A program made the position numbers and the translations under genes. Below are positions 6,197 to 14,346 of a DNA stretch of 44,023 nucleotides, one piece after another. This stretch comes from Lachnospiraceae bacterium (GTDB lineage Bacteria > Bacillota > Clostridia > Lachnospirales > Lachnospiraceae), in contig JAEEIV010000086.1 in NCBI GenBank assembly GCA_016281555.1, forward strand, positions 1 through 44,023. Reading direction: 5' to 3'. The notes under the pieces are model-generated. The model saw nothing but the letters and a program-made list of their open reading frames with translations, ran no database searches and was not told where the DNA came from. Numbering within the stretch: position 1 is the stretch's first letter; every line of letters starts with the position of its first letter.

Positions 6197-7636
6197 TTAC
6201 TTTGCGCCGCTTTTTTTCGAAAAGACCATCCGGATCGTCCGGAAAATGATTTTGGCGTCGAGCCAGAGCGACCACTTGTCAATGTATTCCAGATCCAGCC
6301 GGACGACTTCTTCGAAATCCTTGATGTCGCTTCTGCCGCTGACCTGCCAGAGTCCCGTAATGCCGGGCCTGAAGGAGATCCGCCGCTTCTGATACGGCCG
6401 GTACTGCATGTATTCGTCCAGCGTCGGCGGTCTCGTTCCGACGAGACTCATGTCGCCCTTCAAAACGTTCCAGAACTGCGGAAGTTCGTCAATGCTGGTC
6501 TTCCTGAGAAATGCGCCGACCTTCGTGATCCGCGGATCCTTTTCGATCTTGAACATCGGGCCGCTCATTTCATTGTCCTTCATGAGGTCCCGCTTTCTCT
6601 CCTCCGCGTCCCTGTACATGGACCGGAACTTGTAGAAATTGAAGACGCGCCCGTTCCGGCCGACTCTCTTCTGTTTGAAAATGAGCGGTCCCGGGGATTC
6701 GATGAGGATCGCCGGCGCCACGAAAATGCCGATGACAAAGGTGAGGATCAGGCCGAAGATCGAGCCGAGGATGTCGAAGATCCGTTTTATTGCGACCATC
6801 CGGTAGTCGAAAAGCCGGCTGGAAAAGGCCACGACCGGATAACGTCCGATCGCTTCCACCTGACTGGACCCGCCGACATTCATGTCCATGACGTCCATGT
6901 AAACATTGACCGTCACGCCCATCTGCTCGAAATCCTGGATCAGGTTCTTCAGCCGCGCGCGGTCGAATTCATCCCGGTACCGGACGAACACCTCGTCCAC
7001 CACGTGCTTCGCCGCAAAATCGAGGTAATCCTTTTCCGTCTCGTCCAGTTCGAACACCGGAACGTCCTGCCATTCTTCTCCGGGCTCGGAAGGCGACCCT
7101 TCCGGCAATACCACGCCGATGACGTCCCAGACCGCCTCCTTCTGATGCTTCAGTTCTCCGATGATCTCCGAAACGTACTCCGCTTCCGTGAACAGCATGA
7201 CGCCCCGCTTCGCGCCCGCGCCGGTCTTGAAGATCCGCCGGCGGTTCCGGATGAAAATGTGGAGCAGACATTGCAGGACCGTATCGATCAGGAAGAAATA
7301 GCCCATCATGAGACGGGACACAAAGACATCTTCCTTCATCGTGAAACCGATGAACAATGAGATCGCAACGAGGATCAGATTGTAGAGGGCCGTCAAAAGC
7401 AGTTCCTGATAACGCGAACGCTTGTACAGCGTCCCGTAGATGTTCATGACGAAGAAAAGGAGTACGTGCAAAATCGACAGCGTCGCGAGCAGCAGCGCCA
7501 CGTTTTCCTGTTTTCTAAACAGCGAAAACGAGAACCCGTACCGGAGCATCCCCGAGAATACGGCGACTCCGAGGATCAGGACGAGATCGATCATGCAGAC
7601 GACGAGTTGTCCGATTTGTGACTTCTTACGATACAT
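6197..7636 (-). CDS. Polyprenyl-phosphate sugar-1-phosphate transferase (initiating enzyme)
   Basis: ATG 7636 gives 479 residues. This is the enzyme that starts the repeat unit by moving a sugar-1-phosphate onto undecaprenyl phosphate at the membrane. The N-terminal half has four membrane spans and a Rossmann-like middle domain. The C-terminal bacterial sugar transferase domain (about 280-479) shows the KRIFDI membrane hairpin, the P-G-P-F/KQKRVGRNG loop, FYKFRSM, the R-K-T-S-IDELPQFWNV block and RPGITGLWQVSGR, all family hallmarks (WbaP/WcaJ/CpsE type). It is last in the polysaccharide operon and overlaps the preceding polymerase gene by 11 bases. Sugar specificity is not readable. Confidence 0.93.
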   Translation of the reverse strand: MYRKKSQIGQLVVCMIDLVLILGVAVFSGMLRYGFSFSLFRKQENVALLLATLSILHVLLFFVMNIYGTLYKRSRYQELLLTALYNLILVAISLFIGFTMKEDVFVSRLMMGYFFLIDTVLQCLLHIFIRNRRRIFKTGAGAKRGVMLFTEAEYVSEIIGELKHQKEAVWDVIGVVLPEGSPSEPGEEWQDVPVFELDETEKDYLDFAAKHVVDEVFVRYRDEFDRARLKNLIQDFEQMGVTVNVYMDVMDMNVGGSSQVEAIGRYPVVAFSSRLFDYRMVAIKRIFDILGSIFGLILTFVIGIFVAPAILIESPGPLIFKQKRVGRNGRVFNFYKFRSMYRDAEERKRDLMKDNEMSGPMFKIEKDPRITKVGAFLRKTSIDELPQFWNVLKGDMSLVGTRPPTLDEYMQYRPYQKRRISFRPGITGLWQVSGRSDIKDFEEVVRLDLEYIDKWSLWLDAKIIFRTIRMVFSKKSGAK

Positions 7637-8924
7637 GAGTTTCTGCTTTTTCCTGCTTCCCGCCGCAAAGCGACACCAGGACGAAGGTCCAGAGTGCAAA
7701 TACGGACGAATTCACGACCACGGCTTCAAAGAAGAAGAACGCGACCGCGATCATCACGAATTCCAATGAAAACAGCACGATCCTGCGGTCTTTGGAACGG
7801 AAGAACCGTACCAGGGAATACCCGATCATGCCGAGAAGCGTCAGGATCCCTAAGAGACCCGTTTCTATAAAAGTATGTACGTACTGACAGTCGATCGCAC
7901 TGCGGAATCTGGCGCCTTCGACGTTTTGCAGCCATTCGAGCGCCGAACCGCTGCCGGCACCGATGAAGAGATATTTCTGCCAGTTTTCGAACACGTACTT
8001 CGGCCCGTTGACGATCGTGAACATCCGGTTGTACCAGGAATCCTGATTCGGATTCAGTACCGTGAACCGGCCGATCACGCGTTTGTAAACGAGCACGATC
8101 CTTTCCCGGAATACGATGCAGAGCACGACGGCTGCAGCGAGCACCACTCCGAGAATGATCCAGAAGCGGGCCGTCGGCTTGAAGCGCTTTTCCTTCCCCT
8201 GTTCGCGGCGCATTGCCCGCTTCTTTTTGAGGAGCGGAATGGCTTTGATCGCGGCGAGAAGCGCCCCTGCCGCAAACGCCAGCCAAATGCACCGCGTATA
8301 GGTCAGGATCACCGCAGCGAGGAACAAAACGCCGTACGATACAGTCAGCCACTTCTGCTTCTCCGGATACCGGATCAGCGAGAATAACGCAAGCAGGATG
8401 TAGCAGCCGAAATAATGGCGGTATTCGAAGATGCTTAAGATCCCGTGCGTCTGATCGGCGACCGCGAACGGCGTTCCGCTCTTCAGGAACGCGAACACGT
8501 AGATCCCCGAAATCTCCTGGAACAGCGCCAGAAGAACGAGCACGGCAATGACCGGCCGGAACAGCCGGAAAAAGTCCTCATAATTCAGGAACCGCGTCAG
8601 GACGAACAGGATCCACGTGAACGAGATCTGAGACACCAGAATGTACAGATCTCTGGACTTCGCGATGAACACCGTGGACAGACAGCCGATGACCGCATAA
8701 ATGACCCAGAGGATCATCATCGGACTCTTGATGAATTCCGAAACGGTGCGTTTGAACGCAAGCGGGAAGAGACAGAGCGCGATCACGGAATAGACGATGA
8801 CCAGGACCGTTTTGATCTTAACGTAGCTTCCGACGGTGACCAGTAGGAAAAACAGCAGGATCAGCGCCGCCGATGCCCACGATAAGATGCGTTCTGTTCT
8901 TTTGTCCTTGATCCACTCAGCCAT
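7626..8924 (-). CDS. O-antigen ligase/polymerase family membrane protein (Wzy-like 1)
   Basis: 432 residues with about ten or eleven hydrophobic spans and a charged, basic cytoplasmic loop near the middle (KKKRAMRREQGKEKR). A large external loop with N-P-N-Q-D-S-W-Y-N-R-M and a following G-A-G-S-G-S region is typical of the Wzy_C/WaaL family. Such proteins polymerise or ligate undecaprenyl-linked repeat units outside the membrane. As this organism seems to have no outer membrane, a polymerase role or transfer to a wall acceptor is more likely than lipid-A ligation. The gene has its own upstream promoter within the operon. A weak GAG site precedes ATG 8924. Confidence 0.8.
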   Translation of the reverse strand: MAEWIKDKRTERILSWASAALILLFFLLVTVGSYVKIKTVLVIVYSVIALCLFPLAFKRTVSEFIKSPMMILWVIYAVIGCLSTVFIAKSRDLYILVSQISFTWILFVLTRFLNYEDFFRLFRPVIAVLVLLALFQEISGIYVFAFLKSGTPFAVADQTHGILSIFEYRHYFGCYILLALFSLIRYPEKQKWLTVSYGVLFLAAVILTYTRCIWLAFAAGALLAAIKAIPLLKKKRAMRREQGKEKRFKPTARFWIILGVVLAAAVVLCIVFRERIVLVYKRVIGRFTVLNPNQDSWYNRMFTIVNGPKYVFENWQKYLFIGAGSGSALEWLQNVEGARFRSAIDCQYVHTFIETGLLGILTLLGMIGYSLVRFFRSKDRRIVLFSLEFVMIAVAFFFFEAVVVNSSVFALWTFVLVSLCGGKQEKAETHVS

Positions 8925-8945
8925 TTCTCAGAATCTTTGACGTTC

Positions 8946-8967
8946 ATTGCCCGATAAGAGGGGCAAT
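8946..8967. promoter_or_regulatory. Dyad over the transcription start of the internal promoter
   Basis: ATTGCCC-GATAAGAG-GGGCAAT is a 7-base inverted repeat spanning the predicted start site of the promoter at 8970-8998. The arms are two facing copies of the GGCAATG heptamer that is over-represented in this window. It could be an operator or the base of a leader hairpin. Confidence 0.6.
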
Positions 8968-8969
8968 GT

Positions 8970-8998
8970 ATTCTACCATAAACCGGACAAAATGTAAA
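8970..8998 (-). promoter_or_regulatory. Internal promoter before the last two polysaccharide genes
   Basis: Minus strand TTTACA (8998-8993), 17-base spacer, TAGAAT (8975-8970), in the only sizeable gap (89 bases) inside the long operon. It would allow the Wzy-like protein and the initiating transferase to be expressed apart from the rest. Confidence 0.7.
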
Positions 8999-9013
8999 CC
9001 GTCCGGGTGCCGT

Positions 9014-9841
9014 TCACCATTCGCCGAACTCCAGTCTCAATACCTGATGCCTGTTGGCGCGCTTCTCCACCGGCGGAAGCGTCATGTAATCGCCGTACAG
9101 CACCGTAAGGTACGCGTCGTACCCTGCCGGACAAAGGAACTTCGTGTCCTCAAACGGAAGCTCCGCAAAGGACTGCACACTCTCCTTCGGGATGTATTCC
9201 CTGCCAAGCCGGACCATATCCGACGGAAAGAAATCGCCGCCGTCTTCAGCGTCGTAACGCCTGGTGATCTCCTCGTACTGTTCCACGAGTTTGTCCTTGT
9301 TTTTGAACACGCTGAGCGCCCGGACCGGCAGGTTTTTCAGATACCGTTTCCAATCGGTTTTTCCGTCCTCTTTCCACGTTTTATACCTGCACTTGGCGCG
9401 GAGCAATGCCCGGATCTTCCGGAGTTCGGCCGATTGCGACGCTTTGAGTCCGGGATCGGCGGGATACCGGTCAAACGGAAAGACGTCCACGAAGATCCCC
9501 TGCCGGAATGATGCCTGATTCCGTTCTTCCATATACACCGTGCCCTTTTTCATTACCTTGGCAAAGGGAAACGGATACGTTTTTTCGGACCGGTAGGTCA
9601 CGAGTTCGTACGCATCGCGAAGAAGTCCGGGCGCTTTTTGAAGAAACGCGTCGTATTCCTTCCGGAGCAGGCCGACGTCGAGATCGTCGTCCCAGGGAAT
9701 GAAGCCCTGATGCCGCACCGCGCCGAGCAGCGTCCCGTACACGAGAAAACACTTAAGCCCGAGTTTTTCCGCGACCCGCTTGATCTCTTTTGCGATTTCC
9801 AGCTGCACAAGCTGGAGTTTCCGTAAGATTTCCTGTTCCAT
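9014..9841 (-). CDS. LicD family phosphotransferase
   Basis: ATG 9841 gives 275 residues. LicD proteins transfer phosphocholine or related phospho-groups from a nucleotide-activated donor to a polysaccharide. The hallmark block is at residues 36-55: GTLLGAVRHQGFIPWDDDLD, with the metal-binding DDDLD, and it is followed by a second conserved FVDVFPFDR element near 116. The start lies 4 bases after the GNAT stop, so the two are co-translated. With the TagB-like gene of the neighbouring operon, this suggests that the polymer carries phosphodiester substituents. No choline uptake or activation gene is present, so the donor is open. Confidence 0.9.
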   Translation of the reverse strand: MEQEILRKLQLVQLEIAKEIKRVAEKLGLKCFLVYGTLLGAVRHQGFIPWDDDLDVGLLRKEYDAFLQKAPGLLRDAYELVTYRSEKTYPFPFAKVMKKGTVYMEERNQASFRQGIFVDVFPFDRYPADPGLKASQSAELRKIRALLRAKCRYKTWKEDGKTDWKRYLKNLPVRALSVFKNKDKLVEQYEEITRRYDAEDGGDFFPSDMVRLGREYIPKESVQSFAELPFEDTKFLCPAGYDAYLTVLYGDYMTLPPVEKRANRHQVLRLEFGEW

Positions 9842-9845
9842 CAGA

Positions 9846-10343
9846 CTACTCTGCTTTCCGGCGCACCGCATACCAGTAATACTGTGCGATCTCTTCTTCG
9901 GTATAACGCTTTTTCGCATCCATGGGCGCGGCGGAACGCTGATACCCGTTTTTTTCGTAAAACCGCACCGCGCGCTGATTCTTCGGATCCACGCACCAGT
10001 AGACCGTCTTCAGTCCCCGCTCCTCAAACGCAATGCGGAGGATCTCCTTCATGCCGAACGAGGAATATCCCTTTCCCATGGCGCATTTCCGCACCGTGAT
10101 CGCGAACTCCGCCTTTTTGCAGCGGATGTTCCGGAGACTCACCGTCCCCATGTATTCACCGTCATCCGATGCGATCGCGAGGTGCAGGTCCTTTTCGGAT
10201 TTTCCCGCATTTTCGATGAACGCCCGGCAATCCGCTTCCGTTTTCGACGCGAAATCGGTGTGCATGTCGGCGACCACGAACGGATCGTGCATCCATTCCA
10301 GCATCGGCTGTACGTCTTTTTCTTCCAAAGGCCTCAGTTTCAT
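9846..10343 (-). CDS. GNAT-family N-acetyltransferase
   Basis: 165 residues with the GNAT fold: motif A region R-K-C-A-M-G-K-G-Y (about 86-94), a central beta-strand with the acceptor-site residues and the C-terminal N-x-x-A-V-R-F-Y-E-K-N-G-Y motif near 123-135. GNATs move an acetyl group from acetyl-CoA to an amine. Its start overlaps the flippase stop (ATGA) and its stop is 4 bases before licD. Position behind FdtA, FdtB and Wzx makes it the best candidate for N-acetylating the 3-amino sugar, a step done by a left-handed beta-helix enzyme in the classical Fdt/Qdt pathways. That substrate is an inference. Confidence 0.85.
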   Translation of the reverse strand: MKLRPLEEKDVQPMLEWMHDPFVVADMHTDFASKTEADCRAFIENAGKSEKDLHLAIASDDGEYMGTVSLRNIRCKKAEFAITVRKCAMGKGYSSFGMKEILRIAFEERGLKTVYWCVDPKNQRAVRFYEKNGYQRSAAPMDAKKRYTEEEIAQYYWYAVRRKAE

Positions 10344-11842
10344 TTCGTTTCCGTTTCTGTTTCCGTTTCCGTTTCTTTTTCTGTTTCCGTTTTTGTATTA
10401 TCCTTCTGCTTCAGGAGTTTCCAGAACCCGAACAGTTTCTTCCGGAACACGATCATCAGCACGACGGCAATGACCGCGAACGCGATCCTCGGGATCAGGA
10501 ACCGGTAGAGCAAAAGCCCGGAAAATCCGAGAATCAGGAAGCCCGCCAGCACGACGAGCAGCCATTTGTAGTCGTATGCCTCGTCCTTCAGCCCTTTCTT
10601 TTTCAGAACGGCTTTCATCGCGAGGTAATTGCAGAAGGCAAACACGACGTAACTCACCAACGTCGTATATCCGGCAATGACGTATCCAAACACCGGAATG
10701 AGCAGCGCGTTCAATACCACGTTCAGGACGGCCGCCGCGACCGATGAAATGACGAGGAGTTTCTTTTCTTCGTAGAAGAATTCCACGTTGATAAACAGTT
10801 GCGAATAAAAGAGGAGCAGCAGGCTCATTGCCACCGGGGGCACCACGTATTCCGCGCCCTGATACGCTCCGCCGGCCATGATGCCGATGATCTCCGGCGC
10901 AAACCAGATCACGAGCAATAATAACACTGCCATCAGAACGGCAATGACGAGACTTACCGGCCGGTTCTCTCTCTCCTTCTTCTGCCGGATCTTTTCGTAA
11001 TACCACGGCAGATAGGAATTGTTGATGGCATTCAGAACGAAAGTCAGGATCATTGCCAGATTATAGGCGACGCCGTACATGGCCGCCTCGCCGATCCCCA
11101 CCATCCGCTCGATCATGATGCGGTCGCTCTGATTGAAGATCGTCTGCGAAAGATAATACACGAGCAGCGGCAGGTTGAAGCCGAGCGCGTATTTCCAGTA
11201 TTCCTTTTTGAACAGCGTTTTGCCGCGCGCCCAGTTCAGAATGAAAAGCACGAGGCCGAAGACCACGGTCGGGATCACGTACCCGATGATCCTGGCAATG
11301 CCCTTCTCTTCCGTATTCATGACGAGAACGAAGGCAATGACCGGGCTCAGGACCGCGATGGCAAGCGTCAGCAAAACGATGCCCTTGTAGTGATAGTCGA
11401 ACCGCTCTTTCCCTGTCCAGAACATCACGGCCGTATGCATCAGGATCTCGGCGACCATGAGGAGCACCAGCGTCGTCGGAAGATTCAGCAGCTGATTCCA
11501 GAACGAAGTGAACGGCAGATAGACCGCGAGGAAAACGAGGGAAAGCATCAGGCAGACGCCCTGAATGGACGCAATGTAGCCGTTTCTGTCCTTCTCGAAT
11601 TTCACCATCGCCCGGGAAAACGAGCCGTACGCCAGATTTAACGTCAGGAAAATCGAGAAAATGCCCTGCCACGACTGATACACCGTGTACTGACCGTACT
11701 GTTCCTTCGTCAGAAGCCGCGTAAAGAGCGGCATCGTGATGAAGGAAAGGCACTTCAGGAGCACGTTGCAGACCGTGTAGGCCGTCGCCGCCTTGACCGC
11801 AAGCGGCATCCGGTTCCATTTTTCCCGCAGTTTTCCCACCAT
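10340..11842 (-). CDS. Polysaccharide flippase, Wzx family
   Basis: ATG 11842 (AGGTAAGG upstream) gives 500 residues. About twelve to fourteen hydrophobic spans and the N-terminal pattern KAATAYTVCNVLLKCLSFITMPLFTRLLTKEQYGQY are typical of Wzx/RfbX flippases of the MOP superfamily, which carry undecaprenyl-linked repeat units across the membrane. The last 20 residues are an odd hydrophilic tail, alternating T/K and E, encoded by a simple-sequence tract. Its stop overlaps the GNAT start. It begins 5 bases after the FdtB stop. Confidence 0.92.
   Translation of the reverse strand: MVGKLREKWNRMPLAVKAATAYTVCNVLLKCLSFITMPLFTRLLTKEQYGQYTVYQSWQGIFSIFLTLNLAYGSFSRAMVKFEKDRNGYIASIQGVCLMLSLVFLAVYLPFTSFWNQLLNLPTTLVLLMVAEILMHTAVMFWTGKERFDYHYKGIVLLTLAIAVLSPVIAFVLVMNTEEKGIARIIGYVIPTVVFGLVLFILNWARGKTLFKKEYWKYALGFNLPLLVYYLSQTIFNQSDRIMIERMVGIGEAAMYGVAYNLAMILTFVLNAINNSYLPWYYEKIRQKKERENRPVSLVIAVLMAVLLLLVIWFAPEIIGIMAGGAYQGAEYVVPPVAMSLLLLFYSQLFINVEFFYEEKKLLVISSVAAAVLNVVLNALLIPVFGYVIAGYTTLVSYVVFAFCNYLAMKAVLKKKGLKDEAYDYKWLLVVLAGFLILGFSGLLLYRFLIPRIAFAVIAVVLMIVFRKKLFGFWKLLKQKDNTKTETEKETETETETETK
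10344..10397 (-). repeat. Hexanucleotide tract at the flippase 3' end
   Basis: Near-tandem units of GAAACG/GAAACA (plus strand CGTTTC/TGTTTC) encode the TETETE tail of the flippase and run up to the start of the GNAT gene. Changes by whole hexamers keep the frame; other changes would shift the stop and break the ATGA coupling. Confidence 0.8.
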
Positions 11843-11847
11843 TGACC

Positions 11848-12945
11848 TTACCTGAACCGGTTCACCGTATCGATCACGTGACCGATTTCTTCTTCGCTCA
11901 TTCCGTAATACATCGGAAGGCTGAGTTCCGTCCGGCTGATCTCTTCCGCGATCGGGAAATCGCCTTCTTTGAATCCGAGATCGCGGTAGCATTCCTGCAA
12001 ATGCATCGGGATCGGATAATGCTTGTTCGTACCGATACCGGCTTCGTTTAAGAAGCGTTCGAGTTCCGCCCTTCTTTCGGTCCGTACCGCGAAGATGTGC
12101 CAGACCGGCTCCATGTCTTCAGGCACGTAAGGAAGCGTGATGGAGGGATTGTTCATGCCCTCCAGATACTTCTTCGCCGTTTTTCTCCGGTCTTCGTTCA
12201 CTTCGTCGAGGATCGGAAGTTTTGCGGCAAGGAACGCCGCCTGCAGTTCGTCCAGACGGGAGTTGTACCCCTGATAAATGTGGTGGTATTTGTAGTCCGA
12301 GCCGTAGTTTCCGAGCGCGCGGACTTTTTCGATCAGGGCATCGTCATTGCCGGTCACCGCGCCGGCGTCGCCGAGCGCACCGAGGTTCTTTCCGGGATAA
12401 AAGCTGAATCCGGAGAGATCGCCGAACGAACCCGCTCTTTGTCCGCGGAACTTCGCGCCGTGGGCCTGCGCCGAATCCTCGATCACAAACAGACCGTGCT
12501 TTTTCGCGATCTCCATGATCCGGTCCATCTGACAGACCTGACCGTACAGATGCACCGGGATGATCGCCTTCGTTTTTCCGGTCAATGCGTTCTCGATCCG
12601 GTCGGGATCGATGTTGAACGTCCGGAGGTCCGGTTCCACGAAGACCGGCCGGGCGCCGACGTACGTGACGGCAAGCGCCGTCGCAATGTAGGTGTCGGAC
12701 GGAACGATCACTTCGTCTCCCGGCCCCACGCCGAGCGCTTTCAGGGAAAGCATCAGCGCGTCGAGCCCGTTCCCGACGCCGACCGCATATTTCGTTCCGA
12801 CGTATCCGGCAAACGCTTTTTCAAACGCCTTGTCTTCTTCTCCCTCAATGTACCAGCTGCTTCGGAAGACCCGGTCGAACGCTGCACGGAGTTCTTCATT
12901 CAGCCGTCTTTCGAGCGGCAGGAAACTTACAAACGGCACTTTCAT
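11848..12945 (-). CDS. fdtB: Nucleotide-sugar 3-aminotransferase, DegT/DnrJ/EryC1/StrS family (FdtB/QdtB-like)
   Basis: 365 residues, the family length. A PLP enzyme that would aminate a dTDP-3-keto-6-deoxyhexose using glutamate. The conserved features are GNGLDAL for cofactor phosphate, EDSAQAHGA around residues 156-164, the PLP lysine K186 in [15 protein letters not shown], and the [12 protein letters not shown] dimer-site motif. The adjacent ketoisomerase strongly supports the 3-amino-3,6-dideoxyhexose pathway (Fuc3N or Qui3N; the epimer cannot be told). The start overlaps the ketoisomerase stop by one base (TGATG). rmlA and rmlB, needed to make the precursor, are not in the window. Confidence 0.9.
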   Translation of the reverse strand: MKVPFVSFLPLERRLNEELRAAFDRVFRSSWYIEGEEDKAFEKAFAGYVGTKYAVGVGNGLDALMLSLKALGVGPGDEVIVPSDTYIATALAVTYVGARPVFVEPDLRTFNIDPDRIENALTGKTKAIIPVHLYGQVCQMDRIMEIAKKHGLFVIEDSAQAHGAKFRGQRAGSFGDLSGFSFYPGKNLGALGDAGAVTGNDDALIEKVRALGNYGSDYKYHHIYQGYNSRLDELQAAFLAAKLPILDEVNEDRRKTAKKYLEGMNNPSITLPYVPEDMEPVWHIFAVRTERRAELERFLNEAGIGTNKHYPIPMHLQECYRDLGFKEGDFPIAEEISRTELSLPMYYGMSEEEIGHVIDTVNRFR

Positions 12946-13352
12946 CAGCGTTTTTCCTCCCCGACGTACTTCAGAAACTCGTCATAATCGCGGATGTAGT
13001 CCGCCTCGTCGTACAATTCCGAAGCGAGTACCATGAGCACCGCATCCGGAGAAAAATCAAACATTTCCCGCCACATGACGTTGGAGACGTACAGCCCCTC
13101 GTACGGTTTTTCGAGCGGCACGACCTTGGTCTCGCGTCCGTCGTCGAGTCTGACCTTGCAGCTTCCGTGGATGCAGATCAGGATCTGTTCCAGAGACTTG
13201 TGGGCGTGCTTGCCGCGGACGACCCCCGGGATCGTGTCGTACATGTAATAGACCCGGCGGATCGTGAACGGAATGTCCTTGAACTCCTCCAGAGCCACGA
13301 GCTGCCCGCGGTCGTCCCCGTGGGGCTGAAATACGTATTTGATCACCTGCAT
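12945..13352 (-). CDS. fdtA: dTDP-4-keto-6-deoxyglucose 3,4-ketoisomerase, cupin (FdtA/QdtA-like)
   Basis: ATG 13352 (AGGCAGG 6 bases upstream) gives 135 residues, the length of FdtA/QdtA. The cupin fold shows [10 protein letters not shown] near the start, RVYYMYD, the metal/catalytic region [11 protein letters not shown] with two histidines, and [19 protein letters not shown], all as in the WxcM/FdtA group. It moves the keto group from C4 to C3, providing the substrate of the aminotransferase gene that follows with a one-base overlap. Whether the product is the galacto (Fdt) or gluco (Qdt) form cannot be decided by eye. Confidence 0.92.
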   Translation of the reverse strand: MQVIKYVFQPHGDDRGQLVALEEFKDIPFTIRRVYYMYDTIPGVVRGKHAHKSLEQILICIHGSCKVRLDDGRETKVVPLEKPYEGLYVSNVMWREMFDFSPDAVLMVLASELYDEADYIRDYDEFLKYVGEEKR

Positions 13353-13389
13353 GTTTTGCCTGCCTTTCCTATCGAACGATCCGTCCTCT

Positions 13390-14337
13390 TTACGACGGAT
13401 CCTCTTCATATCCGGTCAGTAACCGGAGGTCCCCGTCCGTACGGGTCTTCCTTCCGGAACGTTTCATCCTCCATCTGTAATACGGCATCAGCGGAAATGC
13501 GCAGATCTTCCGTACTTTTCCGGAGAAGCCGTCCTTCCGTTTCCGGAGATAATTCCGGTAGCGATTTGCCCACCGGTCCGTCGCCGTTTCCGTTTCCAGA
13601 ATCAGCGCTTCCGTCGCGTCAAAATCTTTCTTCAGGGCTTCCGCCCACTTCTTTTTCTTCGCCGACGAGATCCCGGTGCCGTACTCGTACCAGATCCCCT
13701 TTTCCGGGTAATGCCCCGGAATGATCCCGTCAAAGACCATCAGGCGCACCGCGAAATCCTCCGCATAGCGCACCCGGTCCGCCATACGGCTGAGATACGC
13801 TTCCAGAACGTCTCTCCGGAACAGTAACGCCGCGCCGAGCGCGGTATCATTGGCGAGAAGATACGCCGTGCCCGTCTTGTTCCGCGAAGGCTTCCCCTCG
13901 TAGAGGTCCACGTTGGCCGGCGCCGGCCGCACCTCGGTGATCCGGGGAGGCTCTTCCGGGAGGAAAGCGACCGCGTCTGAAAAGGAAACGGAAAGATCAT
14001 GCTCTTTCATGAACTCCGTCCAGCGTTTCATCGTATCCCCGGCGTAGATGGCATCGCCCGCCGCGATCGCTTTCACAAAGGTGCCGCGCGCCTCTTTCAC
14101 GGCCGAGAAGAGGTTCCGAACGGTACCGCGGTTTTCGGGATTCCGGATCACCCGGAACCGGTCAAACTGCTTTTTGGACGCGCATCCGTACAGAAACTCC
14201 GAAGGGTCGAGCGCGGAACCGTCGTCCGCCGCGATCACTTCAAACTCGATCCCTTCCTGCGAAAAGATCGAATTCAGCGTTTTCCGGATCGCCTGCCGGT
14301 CTGAATTGTAGGTCAGAAGAATGACCGAGAGTTCCAT
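13390..14337 (-). CDS. Glycosyltransferase family 2
   Basis: 315 residues. The GT-A start SVILLTYNSDRQAIRKTLNSIFSQ, the metal-region AADDGSAL near residue 36 and a later ENRGTVRNL segment place it in family 2 of inverting glycosyltransferases. The usual DxD is less clear (AAGDAIYAGD near 92). It would add one sugar to the undecaprenyl-linked repeat unit on the cytoplasmic face. The C-terminus is basic with many R and K, suggesting membrane association. It lies 37 bases before the ketoisomerase start and 9 bases after the preceding polymerase gene. Donor and acceptor unknown. Confidence 0.88.
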   Translation of the reverse strand: MELSVILLTYNSDRQAIRKTLNSIFSQEGIEFEVIAADDGSALDPSEFLYGCASKKQFDRFRVIRNPENRGTVRNLFSAVKEARGTFVKAIAAGDAIYAGDTMKRWTEFMKEHDLSVSFSDAVAFLPEEPPRITEVRPAPANVDLYEGKPSRNKTGTAYLLANDTALGAALLFRRDVLEAYLSRMADRVRYAEDFAVRLMVFDGIIPGHYPEKGIWYEYGTGISSAKKKKWAEALKKDFDATEALILETETATDRWANRYRNYLRKRKDGFSGKVRKICAFPLMPYYRWRMKRSGRKTRTDGDLRLLTGYEEDPS

Positions 14338-14346
14338 AACCTATCC

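Noticed and set aside
5567-7360. A 597-codon open frame on the plus strand across greA and the sugar transferase gene
   Set aside because: It lies antisense to two well-recognised genes, crosses their promoter and intergenic region, and its product (R/D/H/F-rich) has no recognisable domain. It is a shadow of GC-rich coding bias.
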